Part shown: positions 53,522 to 62,973 of the stretch, piece by piece
How positions within the stretch are numbered: the stretch's first letter is position 1
Layout of the letters: each line of letters begins with the position of its first letter
Source of the DNA: Leptotrichia buccalis C-1013-b
GTDB taxonomy: Bacteria > Fusobacteriota > Fusobacteriia > Fusobacteriales > Leptotrichiaceae
NCBI RefSeq assembly: GCF_000023905.1
Contig: NC_013192.1
Location: forward strand, 496,001 to 560,000
Reading direction: 5' to 3'
Length of the DNA: 64,000 bases
The notes under the pieces: model-generated
Seen by the model: only the letters and a program-made list of their open reading frames with translations
What the model was told of the DNA's origin: nothing
Databases searched by the model: none
Made by a program: the position numbers and the translations under genes

Positions 53522-56200
53522 ATGATAAAGGAATACAAACCGTCGGAAATTGAGAAAAAGTGGCAGGATAAGTGGTTTGAAGAGGATGTTTTTAAATCGG
53601 AAAATAAGATTGAGGGGAAAGAGAATTATTATGTGCTTGAGATGTTTGCGTATCCATCTGGAAAGCTTCATGTCGGGCATTTGAGAAATTATGCGATTGG
53701 AGATGCGATTGCAAGATACAAGAAGATGAAAGGGTTTAATGTGCTGCATCCGTTTGGATGGGACAGTTTTGGACTGCCTGCGGAAAATGCTGCAATTGAC
53801 AATGGGGCACATCCTGGGAAATGGACTAAAGCGAACATTGACAACATGAGAAGACAGATGAAGCTTATGGGGCTTTCTTATGACTGGAACAGGGAACTTA
53901 GTACTTATACTCCAGAATACTATAAGTGGAATCAGAAATTTTTTATTGAGATGTATAAAAAAGGGCTTGTTTACAAGAAAAAATCTTATGTAAACTGGTG
54001 TCCTGACTGTAATACGGTTTTGGCGAATGAACAAGTTGAAGACGGGAAATGCTGGCGTCACGGTAAAACTGATGTTATTCAAAAGGAATTGTCGCAATGG
54101 TACTTTAAAATTACAGAATATGCAGAAGAATTGCTGCAGGGGCATGAGGAACTTAGAGGACATTGGCCAGAGCAAGTATTGACAATGCAGAAAAACTGGA
54201 TTGGAAAATCAACAGGATCTGAAGTTGACTTTATTTTAGATTATAAATTTGAAAATGATGGAAATTCACATTTAAAATTGAATGATAATGGAGAAGTTGT
54301 GATTTCTGTGTTTACAACAAGACCTGATACGCTTTATGGAGTTACGTATGCAACTGTTGCACCAGAACATCCGTTAGTTGAGGAAATTATTTTGAAAGAA
54401 AATCCTTCGATAAGAGAAGCTGTTGAAAGAATGATAAATGAGGATAAAATTGCACGTACAGCCGAAGATAAGGAAAAAGAAGGAGTATTTTCTGGACTTT
54501 ATGTGATTAATCCTGTGAATGGTGAAAAAGTGCAGTTATGGATTGCAAATTATGTGTTAATGGATTATGGGACTGGAGCGGTAATGGCAGTGCCGGCACA
54601 TGATGAAAGAGATTTTCAGTTTTCTAAAAAATATAATTTAGATTTGAAAATTGTTGTAAATCCTGTTGATAAAAATGGGAATTTGGAAGAAGTTTCCGTT
54701 GAAAAAATAGAAAATGCTTTGGTAAATTCAGGAGTATTAGTAAATTCAGAAGAATTTAACGGATTAAATAGTAATGAAGCAAAAGAGAAAATTACTGAAA
54801 AATTGGAAAAAATTGGACTAGGTAAGAAAACAGTAAATTACAGACTGCATGACTGGCTAATCAGCAGACAAAGATACTGGGGAACTCCAATTCCTGTGAT
54901 TTATGATGAAGATGGGAATATTTACTTGGAAGAGGAAGCAAACTTGCCTGTGAAACTGCCTACAGATATTGAGTTTAGCGGAAAAGGGAATCCACTTGAA
55001 ACTTCTGAGGAATTTAAAAATGTGATTTTACCAAATGGGAAAAAAGGGAGAAGAGAAACCGACACAATGGACACTTTCGTTGATTCTTCATGGTACTACT
55101 TGAGATATTTAGATTCTCACAATGATAAAGAGCCGTTTAAAAAGGAAGATGCAGATAACTGGACTCCAGTTCACCAATATATCGGTGGAATTGAGCATGC
55201 GGTAATGCACTTGCTTTATGCAAGATTTTTCCACAAATCATTAAGAGATTTGGGATATGTTGACACAAATGAGCCATTTAAACGTCTTTTGACACAAGGA
55301 ATGGTTTTAGGACCTTCTTACTATTCTCAAAATGAAAGAAGATACTTGTTCCCAAGAGAAGTGGAAATGAAGGATGGAAAGCCTGTTTCTAAGGAAACTG
55401 GAGAAGAATTAGCAACAAAAGTTGAAAAAATGAGTAAATCTAAAAATAACGGAGTAGATCCAGAAGAAATCGTGAAGGAATACGGATCTGACTCTTCAAG
55501 AGTGTTTACATTATTTGCTGCGCCGCCTGAAAAAGAGCTTGAATGGAATATGAATGGTCTTGCTGGAGCTTATAGATTTATAAACAGACTTTATCTGTTA
55601 ATTTCATCAACAGCTGATTTTGCTGATAAAAATGTATCAAAGGAAAATAATTACGGAATTAATTTGGATGCGAGAAGTGAGAAAGACAAGGAAATTCAGA
55701 AAAAATTACATCAGACAGTGAAAAAAGTTACAGACAGCATTGAGGACGATTTCCACTTTAACACAGCAATTGCTGCAATAATGGAACTTCTAAACGATAT
55801 GACAACTTACAAGCAAAATGTAATCGACAAAAACGATATTTCGTCAGAAAGTAAAAAAGTATGGCACGAAGTTCTTGAAAAAGTGATTTTATTAATTGCA
55901 CCTTTTGCACCGCACGTGGCAGATGAATTATGGAGTGATTTAGGAAATACAACATTGACTTTTGAGGAAGAGTGGCCAGCATTTGATGAAAAATTAACTG
56001 TGGAAAATAACTTTAACTTGGTTTTACAAGTAAATGGAAAAGTTAGGGATATGCTGCCTGCACAAATTGGAATTTCAAAAGATGATGCTGAAAAATTGGC
56101 ATTTTCTTCGGAAAAAGTTCAGAAATTTATTAAAGGGAAAGAAGTTGTTAAGGTAATTGTTGTGCCTAATAAGCTGGTTAATATTGTTGTAAAGGGATAA
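53522..56200 (+). CDS. leuS: Leucyl-tRNA synthetase
   Basis: 892 residues, class I synthetase: the HIGH box is HVGH in PSGKLHVGHLRN, the CP1 editing domain follows (TTRPDTLYG, AVPAHDERD), and the KMSKS loop is intact (VEKMSKSKNNGVDPEE). The C-terminus carries the LQVNGKVRD domain. It charges tRNA-Leu in the cytosol. ATGGAGG precedes the start. Confidence 0.97.
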   Translation: MIKEYKPSEIEKKWQDKWFEEDVFKSENKIEGKENYYVLEMFAYPSGKLHVGHLRNYAIGDAIARYKKMKGFNVLHPFGWDSFGLPAENAAIDNGAHPGKWTKANIDNMRRQMKLMGLSYDWNRELSTYTPEYYKWNQKFFIEMYKKGLVYKKKSYVNWCPDCNTVLANEQVEDGKCWRHGKTDVIQKELSQWYFKITEYAEELLQGHEELRGHWPEQVLTMQKNWIGKSTGSEVDFILDYKFENDGNSHLKLNDNGEVVISVFTTRPDTLYGVTYATVAPEHPLVEEIILKENPSIREAVERMINEDKIARTAEDKEKEGVFSGLYVINPVNGEKVQLWIANYVLMDYGTGAVMAVPAHDERDFQFSKKYNLDLKIVVNPVDKNGNLEEVSVEKIENALVNSGVLVNSEEFNGLNSNEAKEKITEKLEKIGLGKKTVNYRLHDWLISRQRYWGTPIPVIYDEDGNIYLEEEANLPVKLPTDIEFSGKGNPLETSEEFKNVILPNGKKGRRETDTMDTFVDSSWYYLRYLDSHNDKEPFKKEDADNWTPVHQYIGGIEHAVMHLLYARFFHKSLRDLGYVDTNEPFKRLLTQGMVLGPSYYSQNERRYLFPREVEMKDGKPVSKETGEELATKVEKMSKSKNNGVDPEEIVKEYGSDSSRVFTLFAAPPEKELEWNMNGLAGAYRFINRLYLLISSTADFADKNVSKENNYGINLDARSEKDKEIQKKLHQTVKKVTDSIEDDFHFNTAIAAIMELLNDMTTYKQNVIDKNDISSESKKVWHEVLEKVILLIAPFAPHVADELWSDLGNTTLTFEEEWPAFDEKLTVENNFNLVLQVNGKVRDMLPAQIGISKDDAEKLAFSSEKVQKFIKGKEVVKVIVVPNKLVNIVVKG

Positions 56201-56223
56201 ATGGAAAAATAGGAGAAGATAAA

Positions 56224-57060
56224 ATGGCTAAAATAGCAGTAACTGGAGTGACAGGAAATTTAGGTGGCATGGTTTCAAGATTATGCAAAGAAAATGGGAT
56301 AAAAGTGAGAAATTTGGCTAGAAATAAGGAAAAAGCTGAAAAAATGGGATTTTCTGATGTTTTTAAATCAAATTATGATAAATCAGAGGATACTATAAAA
56401 TCATTGGAAGGAATTGATGTGCTTTTTATGGTGTCAGGTTCAGAAAATTCTGACCGTGTTCAACAGCATAAGGATTTTATTGATGTGGCTAAAATGGCAG
56501 GAGTTTCGCAAATTATTTATCTTTCCTTTTACAATGCTTCAAAAAACTCTGTATTTACACTAGGAAGAGATCATTATGCAACTGAAGAATACATTAAAGA
56601 AAATGGCTTTAAATATACGTTTTTGAGAGATAATTTTTATGCGGATTTTTTTGTAAATTTATGCAGAGAGTATGGTGAAATAAAAGGGCCTGCTGGGAAC
56701 GGGAAAGTTTCAGTTGTGGTGTGTTCAGATGTTTCGGAAGTAGTTGCAAAAATTTTAGAAAATCCAGAAAAATGGGAAAATCAAGTTTTAAATATGACAG
56801 GACCTGAAGACTTAACGATGGAGGAAATTACAAAACTTGCAAGTAAATATTTAGGTAAAGAAATTAAGTATATTGCTGAAACGGTAGATGAGGCTTACGA
56901 ATCACGTAAAATCTGGAAAGCTGAACAATGGGAATACGATTCGTGGGTTTCAACTTATACTGCAATTGCCGAAAATGAGCAATCAGGAGTTTCAAACGAT
57001 ATTGAGAAAGTTTTAGGACGGAAAGCTACTTCATTGATGGAATATTTGAAACAATTGTAG
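56224..57060 (+). CDS. NmrA/QOR2-like NAD(P)-binding oxidoreductase
   Basis: 278 residues, atypical short-chain dehydrogenase: Rossmann motif VTGVTGNLGG at residues 6-15, LARNKEKAEKMGF, and FTLGRDHYATEEYIKENG. Relatives include quinone reductase QOR2 and NmrA-type redox sensors. Substrate unknown. It starts 24 bp after leuS with AGGAG upstream and may be co-transcribed. Confidence 0.8.
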   Translation: MAKIAVTGVTGNLGGMVSRLCKENGIKVRNLARNKEKAEKMGFSDVFKSNYDKSEDTIKSLEGIDVLFMVSGSENSDRVQQHKDFIDVAKMAGVSQIIYLSFYNASKNSVFTLGRDHYATEEYIKENGFKYTFLRDNFYADFFVNLCREYGEIKGPAGNGKVSVVVCSDVSEVVAKILENPEKWENQVLNMTGPEDLTMEEITKLASKYLGKEIKYIAETVDEAYESRKIWKAEQWEYDSWVSTYTAIAENEQSGVSNDIEKVLGRKATSLMEYLKQL

Positions 57061-57224
57061 TTAAAAAAATAACAAAGTAATTTAATAAATTTTTGCAATT
57101 TATACTATTCCTTATTTTAAGTAGCAGAATTGTTATAAATCTTGAATAACATACTATTTAGTAAAGGATTGATTCAGTTTTGGATAAATAAACATTATTT
57201 TTTAAATGGAATTTTAGTATTAAT

Positions 57225-57254
57225 TTGACAAATCAAACTACGTAAATAGATAAT
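57225..57254 (+). promoter_or_regulatory. Possible promoter of the LysR gene
   Basis: TTGACA (57225-57230) and GATAAT (57249-57254) with an 18-nt spacer. The terminator-like hairpin just downstream makes its use uncertain. Confidence 0.35.
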
Positions 57255-57257
57255 GAA

Positions 57258-57283
57258 AAGTCGGCATTAAAGCTGGCTTTTTA
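57258..57283 (+). terminator. Terminator-like hairpin upstream of the LysR gene
   Basis: AAGTCGGC pairs with GCTGGCTT (with G-U pairs) and a T-run follows. It lies 200 nt after the oxidoreductase gene and 24 nt before the LysR start. Confidence 0.6.
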
Positions 57284-57306
57284 TTGTATTTAAGAAGGAG
57301 GTTAAA

Positions 57307-58221
57307 ATGACATTGCAACAGTTAAAGTATGTAGTTACAGTCGCTGAAAAAGGAACATTAAGTGATGCGGCGAAAGAGCTGTTTATTTCACAGCCAGCAT
57401 TGACTAAAGCTATAAAAGAGCTAGAAGATGAGATGAATATCAGAATTTTTAGCAGAACGAATAAGGGGGTTATTGTTTCTAGGGAAGGGGATAGATTTCT
57501 TGGATATGCAAGGCAGGTTTTGGAACAGACAAATTTGCTGGAGGAAGAGTATAAGAAAGGGAATAAGATAACTCGGAGATTTTCGGTATCAACTCAACAT
57601 TATTCCTTTGCAGTGAATGCTTTTGTGGATGTGATTAAGAAGTTTGGGGAAAATAAATATGATTTTACGCTTAGGGAAACGCAGACAAATGAGATTATTG
57701 AGGATGTGAGCAAGAGGAAAAGTGAAATTGGAATTTTGTACACTTCTGGGGCGAATAAAAATGTAATTGAGAAAATGATAAAAAGAAATAACTTGAAATT
57801 TATCGAACTGTTTACAGCAAAACCGCATGTTTTCATCAGCTTTAATCATCCGTTAGCAAAAAAGGAAAGCATTAGCCTTGAAGATTTGAAGGAATATCCG
57901 TATTTATCGTTTGAGCAGGGAGATTATAATTCTTTTTATTTTTCGGAGGAGATATTGAGTACACTTGACAGAGATAAAAATGTAAAAGTGAGAGACAGAG
58001 CGACTTTGTTTAATTTGGCAGTTGGGCTTAATGGGTATACGGTAAGTACAGGAATAATCAGTAAAGAGCTGAATGGGGAAAATATTATTGCAAAACCACT
58101 GGAAGTGGACGAGTATATGAAAGTTGGAATTATAATGCAGAAAAATATTGAACTGAGTGTTTATGGGAAAGTTTATGTTGAGGCTTTGAAGGAGCATTTG
58201 AAATATACTGAAATTCCGTAA
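57307..58221 (+). CDS. LysR-family transcriptional regulator
   Basis: 304 residues: winged helix-turn-helix (residues 1-60, TLSDAAKELFISQPALTKAI) and a periplasmic-binding-like ligand domain. It lies directly before metE in the same direction, and the intervening DNA holds a 17-bp palindrome, so control of methionine genes (MetR/CmbR-like) is likely, though the ligand is unknown. AGAAGGAGG precedes the ATG. Confidence 0.9.
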   Translation: MTLQQLKYVVTVAEKGTLSDAAKELFISQPALTKAIKELEDEMNIRIFSRTNKGVIVSREGDRFLGYARQVLEQTNLLEEEYKKGNKITRRFSVSTQHYSFAVNAFVDVIKKFGENKYDFTLRETQTNEIIEDVSKRKSEIGILYTSGANKNVIEKMIKRNNLKFIELFTAKPHVFISFNHPLAKKESISLEDLKEYPYLSFEQGDYNSFYFSEEILSTLDRDKNVKVRDRATLFNLAVGLNGYTVSTGIISKELNGENIIAKPLEVDEYMKVGIIMQKNIELSVYGKVYVEALKEHLKYTEIP

Positions 58222-58234
58222 ATTAAAAAAATGA

Positions 58235-58251
58235 TATAACTAATAGTTATA
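58235..58251. promoter_or_regulatory. 17-bp palindrome upstream of metE, putative LysR operator
   Basis: TATAACTAATAGTTATA is a perfect palindrome containing the T-N11-A pattern of LysR sites. In form it resembles the MetR/MtaR box of streptococci. It lies about 115 nt upstream of the metE -10 box. A near copy lies upstream of metF at 25021-25037. Confidence 0.5.
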
Positions 58252-58363
58252 ACAAACTGAAAAATAAATATATTTTACAGAAATTAAATATTTGTATATA
58301 ATAATTTCATCAAAAATAGTTAGTAATATTAAATTAGAATTTTAAAATTAAAAGGTGTTATGC

Positions 58364-58372
58364 TGATATAAT
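58364..58372 (+). promoter_or_regulatory. Extended -10 promoter of metE
   Basis: TGATATAAT is an extended -10 box, 52 nt before the metE start. The poor -35 suits activation by an upstream-bound factor. Confidence 0.5.
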
Positions 58373-58424
58373 TTTATAAACTTTTGAAAAGGACAGATAT
58401 TACTATAATAAAGGAGATGAGATT

Positions 58425-60713
58425 ATGAAAACAGCAATTGTTGGATACCCTAGAATTGGGGAAAATAGAGAATTAAAATTTGCAATAGAAAAATATTGGA
58501 GAAATGAAATTACAGAAAATGAACTTTTGAAAATAGCGAAAGAGCTTAGAAAAAATCAATGGTTAAAACAAAAGGAAGAAAAAATTTCATTTATTCCAGG
58601 AAATACATTTTCATTTTATGACGGAATACTGGACACAATAATTTTATTAAATGCGATCCCAAAGCATTATAGAGATTTAGGGTTAAATGAACTGAATACA
58701 TATTTTGCAATTGCTAGAGGTTATCAAGGGGAAAAAGGAGATGTAAAGGCTCTTTCAATGAGAAAATGGTATAACACAAATTATCATTATATGGTGCCTG
58801 AACTGGATGATTATGCAGAAATTAAGTTAAATTCAGATAAAATATTTAATGAACTTGAGGAAGCTGAGAAATTAGGAGTGAATACTCATCCGTCAGTGAT
58901 TGGACCATTTACATTTTATAAATTGGCTAAAACAACTGGAAATAAAGATAAAAAAGATTATTTAGATGATATTGTCAATGCTTATGTAGAATTGTTGAGA
59001 AAGTGTAACAAAAAAAATATCGAGTGGATTCAAATTGAAGAACCGCAATTGGTAACAGATCAGACAGAGGAAGATATTAATTTGTTTGAAGAAATTTATA
59101 TGGAGATTTTGAAAAATAAGAAAGATGTAAAAGTATTACTTCAAACATATTTTGGAGATGTGAGAGATTGCTACAAGACAATAACAGAACTTGATTTTGA
59201 TGGGATAGGTCTTGATTTTGCTGAGGGAAGACAAACTCAGAAATTAATAGCTGAAAAGGGATTTCCAAAAGATAAAGTTTTATTTGCAGGAGTTGTAAAT
59301 GGGAAAAATATTTGGAAATGTGACTATAAAAAAGTTTTAAATATATTGAATAATTTAAAGGAAAAGGTTAAAAATGTAGTAATAACGACATCTTGTTCAT
59401 TGCTTCATGTGCCTTATACTTTGAGAAATGAAAAAAAATTATCAGAAAATATATTAAGACATTTCTCGTTTGCTGAGGAAAAATTATCAGAATTAAAAGA
59501 ATTGGGAGAATTGAGTCAAATTCTTTGGGAAAGTTCATTGGAAAAAGCACAGGAAAATGAATTTTATATAAAAAATCAGGAAATCATAACTTCTGAAAGA
59601 GGCATGGAAGACAAGGAAGTCAGGGATAAAGTTGAAAAATTGACGGATAATGATTTTGTAAGAAAAGGTACAAGAAAGGAAAGACAGATAATACAAAGAG
59701 AAAAGTTGAATATTCCTTTACTTGCAACAACTACAATAGGATCTTTTCCACAGACGAAGGAAGTGAAGCTAAACAGAAGTAAATTTAGAAAAGGCGAAAT
59801 TAATAAGAAAGAATATGATAAAAATGTATTCAGTTTCATAAAAGAATGTATTGAATTACAGGAAGAAATAGGGCTTGATGTGCTTGTACATGGAGAATAT
59901 GAAAGAAATGACATGGTTGAATTTTTTGGAGAAAATTTGGCAGGATATATATTTACAGAAAAAGCGTGGGTTCAGTCTTATGGAACAAGATGTGTAAAAC
60001 CGCCAATAATTTTTGGAGATGTGAAAAGAACTAAACCAATTTCAGTTCTATATTCAGAATATGCTCAAAAATTAACTGAAAAACCTGTTAAAGGAATGCT
60101 TACAGGGCCTGTAACAATACTAAACTGGTCATTCCCAAGAGAAGATATTTCATTAAGCGAAATGGCATTTCAAATTGGACTTGCCATACGAGAAGAAGTA
60201 TTGGATTTAGAAAAAGCAGGAATAAAAATAATTCAGATAGATGAAGCTGCACTTAGGGAAAAATTACCGTTAAGAAAAGAAGATTGGCATAAGGAATATC
60301 TTGATTGGGGATTGAAGGCATTTAGACTTTGCCATAGCGGAGTAAAAGTGGATACACAGATTCATACACATATGTGCTACAGCCAGTTTGAAGATATAAT
60401 AAAAGATATTGATAATATGGATGCTGATGTTATAACTTTTGAAGCCTCAAGATCAAAATTGACAATTCTCGATTTCTTGAAAGAAAATAATTTTGAAACA
60501 GAAGTAGGGCCTGGAGTTTACGATATTCATTCTCCTAGAGTACCTTCAGTTGAAGAAATTGTAGTAGCTTTGGAAATAATGATTGAAAAAATTGGAAAAG
60601 AAAAATTATGGGTAAATCCTGATTGCGGATTAAAGACAAGAGGAATTGTAGAAACGGTAAAAAGTTTGGAAAATCTTGTGAAAGCTACGGAAATTGTGAA
60701 AAGCAGATTATAA
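58425..60713 (+). CDS. metE: Cobalamin-independent methionine synthase MetE
   Basis: 762 residues, two TIM barrels. The C-terminal barrel has TTIGSFPQTKEV, the zinc ligands His-x-Cys (IHTHMCYSQF) and Cys in VNPDCGLKTRG, and IQIDEAALREKLPL. It transfers a methyl group from 5-methyl-THF-(Glu)n to homocysteine without B12. AAAGGAG precedes the ATG. The MetE-like gene follows 74 bp later. Confidence 0.97.
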   Translation: MKTAIVGYPRIGENRELKFAIEKYWRNEITENELLKIAKELRKNQWLKQKEEKISFIPGNTFSFYDGILDTIILLNAIPKHYRDLGLNELNTYFAIARGYQGEKGDVKALSMRKWYNTNYHYMVPELDDYAEIKLNSDKIFNELEEAEKLGVNTHPSVIGPFTFYKLAKTTGNKDKKDYLDDIVNAYVELLRKCNKKNIEWIQIEEPQLVTDQTEEDINLFEEIYMEILKNKKDVKVLLQTYFGDVRDCYKTITELDFDGIGLDFAEGRQTQKLIAEKGFPKDKVLFAGVVNGKNIWKCDYKKVLNILNNLKEKVKNVVITTSCSLLHVPYTLRNEKKLSENILRHFSFAEEKLSELKELGELSQILWESSLEKAQENEFYIKNQEIITSERGMEDKEVRDKVEKLTDNDFVRKGTRKERQIIQREKLNIPLLATTTIGSFPQTKEVKLNRSKFRKGEINKKEYDKNVFSFIKECIELQEEIGLDVLVHGEYERNDMVEFFGENLAGYIFTEKAWVQSYGTRCVKPPIIFGDVKRTKPISVLYSEYAQKLTEKPVKGMLTGPVTILNWSFPREDISLSEMAFQIGLAIREEVLDLEKAGIKIIQIDEAALREKLPLRKEDWHKEYLDWGLKAFRLCHSGVKVDTQIHTHMCYSQFEDIIKDIDNMDADVITFEASRSKLTILDFLKENNFETEVGPGVYDIHSPRVPSVEEIVVALEIMIEKIGKEKLWVNPDCGLKTRGIVETVKSLENLVKATEIVKSRL

Positions 60714-60786
60714 AAGTGTTGCCAAGTATACTTTTAACAGAATTTTTGATAATTTTATAAAATGAAAAATAAGGGAGTTGATAAAT

Positions 60787-61929
60787 ATGTGTACAATAAA
60801 TGCACCTCACAGACACGATACAGTAGGAAGTTTTTTAAGACCTGAAAGATTGAAAAAAGTTAGAAATGATTTTGAAAAGGGAAGAATTGACAGGGAAGAA
60901 TTGACGAAAGTTGAGGATGAAGAAATTAAAAAAATTGTGGATAAACAAATTGAATTGGGATATACAAGTGTAACAGATGGTGAGTTTAGACGAAGTTACT
61001 GGCATTTGGACTTTTTCTGGGGATTTAATGGAATTGGGCATATTCATGCTGATAAGGGGTATGAATTTAATGGAGTTGTTACTCGTGACGATACTGCGAT
61101 TGTTACTGGAAAAATTAGTGGGGAAAATCATCCATTTGTGAAACATTATACGTTTTTGCGAGATTTGGTAAAAGATAAAAGAGGTGTAGAAGCTAGATTT
61201 ACAATACCTGCTCCAGCACAGTTTTATGCAGAACTAGTAAGAGAAGATAAGCACGTTGCGGCACTTTTGAAAGTTTATCCTGATTTTAAAGGTTTGGAAG
61301 ATGATATTGTGAATGCTTACAAAACTGTTATAAACGATTTGTATAATGAAGGGCTTAGAACTTTGCAAATTGATGACTGTACTTGGGGATGTCTTGTAGA
61401 TGACAACTTCATTGCTTCATTTATTGAAAAAAGTGACAGAGATAAAGAAGTTATTAGGCATGAATTTTCAGAAAAATTTTTGAATATAAATAATAGGGTA
61501 TTTCAAAATAATCCAAAAGATTTGGTGATTAATACACATGTTTGCCGTGGAAATTATGCGTCAACTTGGTTTGGGCAAGGCGGGTATGACAAGATTGCGG
61601 ATGAACTTTTTGGAAAAGAAGATGTGAATGCTTATTATTTGGAATTTGATACAGAAAGAGCGGGTACTTTTGAATCGCTTGCAAAGGTTTCTGGAGATAA
61701 AAAAGTTGTTTTGGGATTAATAACTTCTAAAAATCCAACATTGGAAGAAAAAGAAGTTATAATTGCTCGTATAAGAGAGGCTTCAAAATATGTGCCACTT
61801 GATAGGCTTTATCTGAGTCCGCAGTGTGGATTTGCTTCGACAGAAGAAGGAAATAGACTTACAGAAGAGGAGCAATGGGCAAAATTGAGATTTATTAAAG
61901 AAATTGCAGATGAAGTATGGGGAAAATAG
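60787..61929 (+). CDS. MetE C-terminal-domain-like methyltransferase (YxjG/YxjH type)
   Basis: About 380 residues, a single MetE-type barrel: HRHDTVGSFLRPERLKK, SVTDGEFRRSYWHLDFFWG, LQIDDCTWG, THVCRGN (zinc Cys) and LSPQCGFAST (zinc Cys). YxjG/YxjH-type proteins methylate homocysteine from other donors; the true donor is unknown. I chose the ATG at 60787 with GGGAG upstream; an in-frame TTG at 60778 is the alternative. Likely co-transcribed with metE. Confidence 0.88.
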   Translation: MCTINAPHRHDTVGSFLRPERLKKVRNDFEKGRIDREELTKVEDEEIKKIVDKQIELGYTSVTDGEFRRSYWHLDFFWGFNGIGHIHADKGYEFNGVVTRDDTAIVTGKISGENHPFVKHYTFLRDLVKDKRGVEARFTIPAPAQFYAELVREDKHVAALLKVYPDFKGLEDDIVNAYKTVINDLYNEGLRTLQIDDCTWGCLVDDNFIASFIEKSDRDKEVIRHEFSEKFLNINNRVFQNNPKDLVINTHVCRGNYASTWFGQGGYDKIADELFGKEDVNAYYLEFDTERAGTFESLAKVSGDKKVVLGLITSKNPTLEEKEVIIARIREASKYVPLDRLYLSPQCGFASTEEGNRLTEEEQWAKLRFIKEIADEVWGK

Positions 61930-61937
61930 TATATTAA

Positions 61938-61979
61938 AAAAGGAGATGTTTCGTTTTATAGAGACAACTCCTTTTATTG
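61938..61979 (+). terminator. Terminator after the MetE-like gene
   Basis: AAAAGGAG pairs with CTCCTTTT and an inner TGTTTC with GAGACA; T-rich sequence follows. Confidence 0.8.
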
Positions 61980-62023
61980 TGTTTATAATGTTTAATCAAT
62001 GTATTAAATAGTTAGTTATAAAA

Positions 62024-62935
62024 TTAATTTTTATTATTTTCAGAATTTTCCTTTTCTGCAGGTACAAATTTTCTTTCAGGACGACTGAAATATTTTATAC
62101 CGACAATTCCAATGATAATCATAATTATGCTTATTATATATGGAAGCCTTATTCCAAAAATTAATAAATCTTCTGCTCTGAATGTACTTACAAATGTTCT
62201 GATAATTGCATATATAATCAAATAAATCATTGATAGAACACCAGGATTATATTCTTTTTTTCTAAAGTAGAACCAGAGTATTAAAAATCCAATTAAATTT
62301 AAAGCTCCTTCATAAAGCATAGCGGGATGTAATGGTAAATTTGGAAATTCTGATCCTGCAGGAGTGTCTAGCGGAAAAGTCAGTCCCCAAGGTACTAATT
62401 GCTTAAATTGTGCCTGTTCAGCAACTCCTAGTGTTTGATATTTTGCCCACCATTCGCTAAATTTTCCTGAAAAAATTACATTCCATGGGGTAAATGTAGG
62501 AACTCCATGGACTTCTCCATTTGCTAGGTTTCCAAATCTTCCTAAAAATTGTCCAAATAACAAAGGTCCAACTCCCATATCTGTAAGAACCCATAAATTT
62601 ACTTTACTTTTTCTTGCAAACAGGCAGGCTCCTACAAATGCACCGATAATTCCTCCATGAATTGCAAGTCCACCTTGCCATATGTAAAAGATGGATAAGG
62701 GATCGCCAGCATAATCAGAAAATTTGAAGATAACATAATATAATCTGGCACCAATTAATCCTGCCACTATCGTCGCAAAGACAAAATCTTCAATAGTTTT
62801 TCTGTCGTCAACGCCTCTTTTTTCGGCAACATCATCCGCAAGGCAAATAAACATTCCAAAAAGAAAAGCTAGAATATACATCAAACTATAAATTCTAAGT
62901 TCAAAACCTCCAATTTTAAATAAATATGGTCTCAT
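62024..62935 (-). CDS. lgt: Prolipoprotein diacylglyceryl transferase Lgt
   Basis: 303 residues, seven hydrophobic helices. The Lgt signature is GRFGNLANGEVHG, and GARLYYVIF and GGLAIHGGIIG are conserved blocks. It adds the diacylglyceryl group to the lipobox cysteine, for example of the small lipoprotein at 38709. AGGAGC precedes the ATG. It is 38 bp downstream of the aminotransferase gene on the same strand. Confidence 0.96.
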   Translation of the reverse strand: MRPYLFKIGGFELRIYSLMYILAFLFGMFICLADDVAEKRGVDDRKTIEDFVFATIVAGLIGARLYYVIFKFSDYAGDPLSIFYIWQGGLAIHGGIIGAFVGACLFARKSKVNLWVLTDMGVGPLLFGQFLGRFGNLANGEVHGVPTFTPWNVIFSGKFSEWWAKYQTLGVAEQAQFKQLVPWGLTFPLDTPAGSEFPNLPLHPAMLYEGALNLIGFLILWFYFRKKEYNPGVLSMIYLIIYAIIRTFVSTFRAEDLLIFGIRLPYIISIIMIIIGIVGIKYFSRPERKFVPAEKENSENNKN

Positions 62936-62973
62936 TTATTTATGCTCCTATATTTCTTTTATTTTGTATCATT

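Noticed and set aside
53417-54175. 252-codon minus-strand ORF over the leuS start
   Set aside because: Antisense to the conserved HIGH region of leuS; no recognisable protein features.
58222-58424. SAM or cobalamin riboswitch before metE
   Set aside because: The region is short and A/T-rich with no conserved core; the palindrome and LysR neighbour explain control better.
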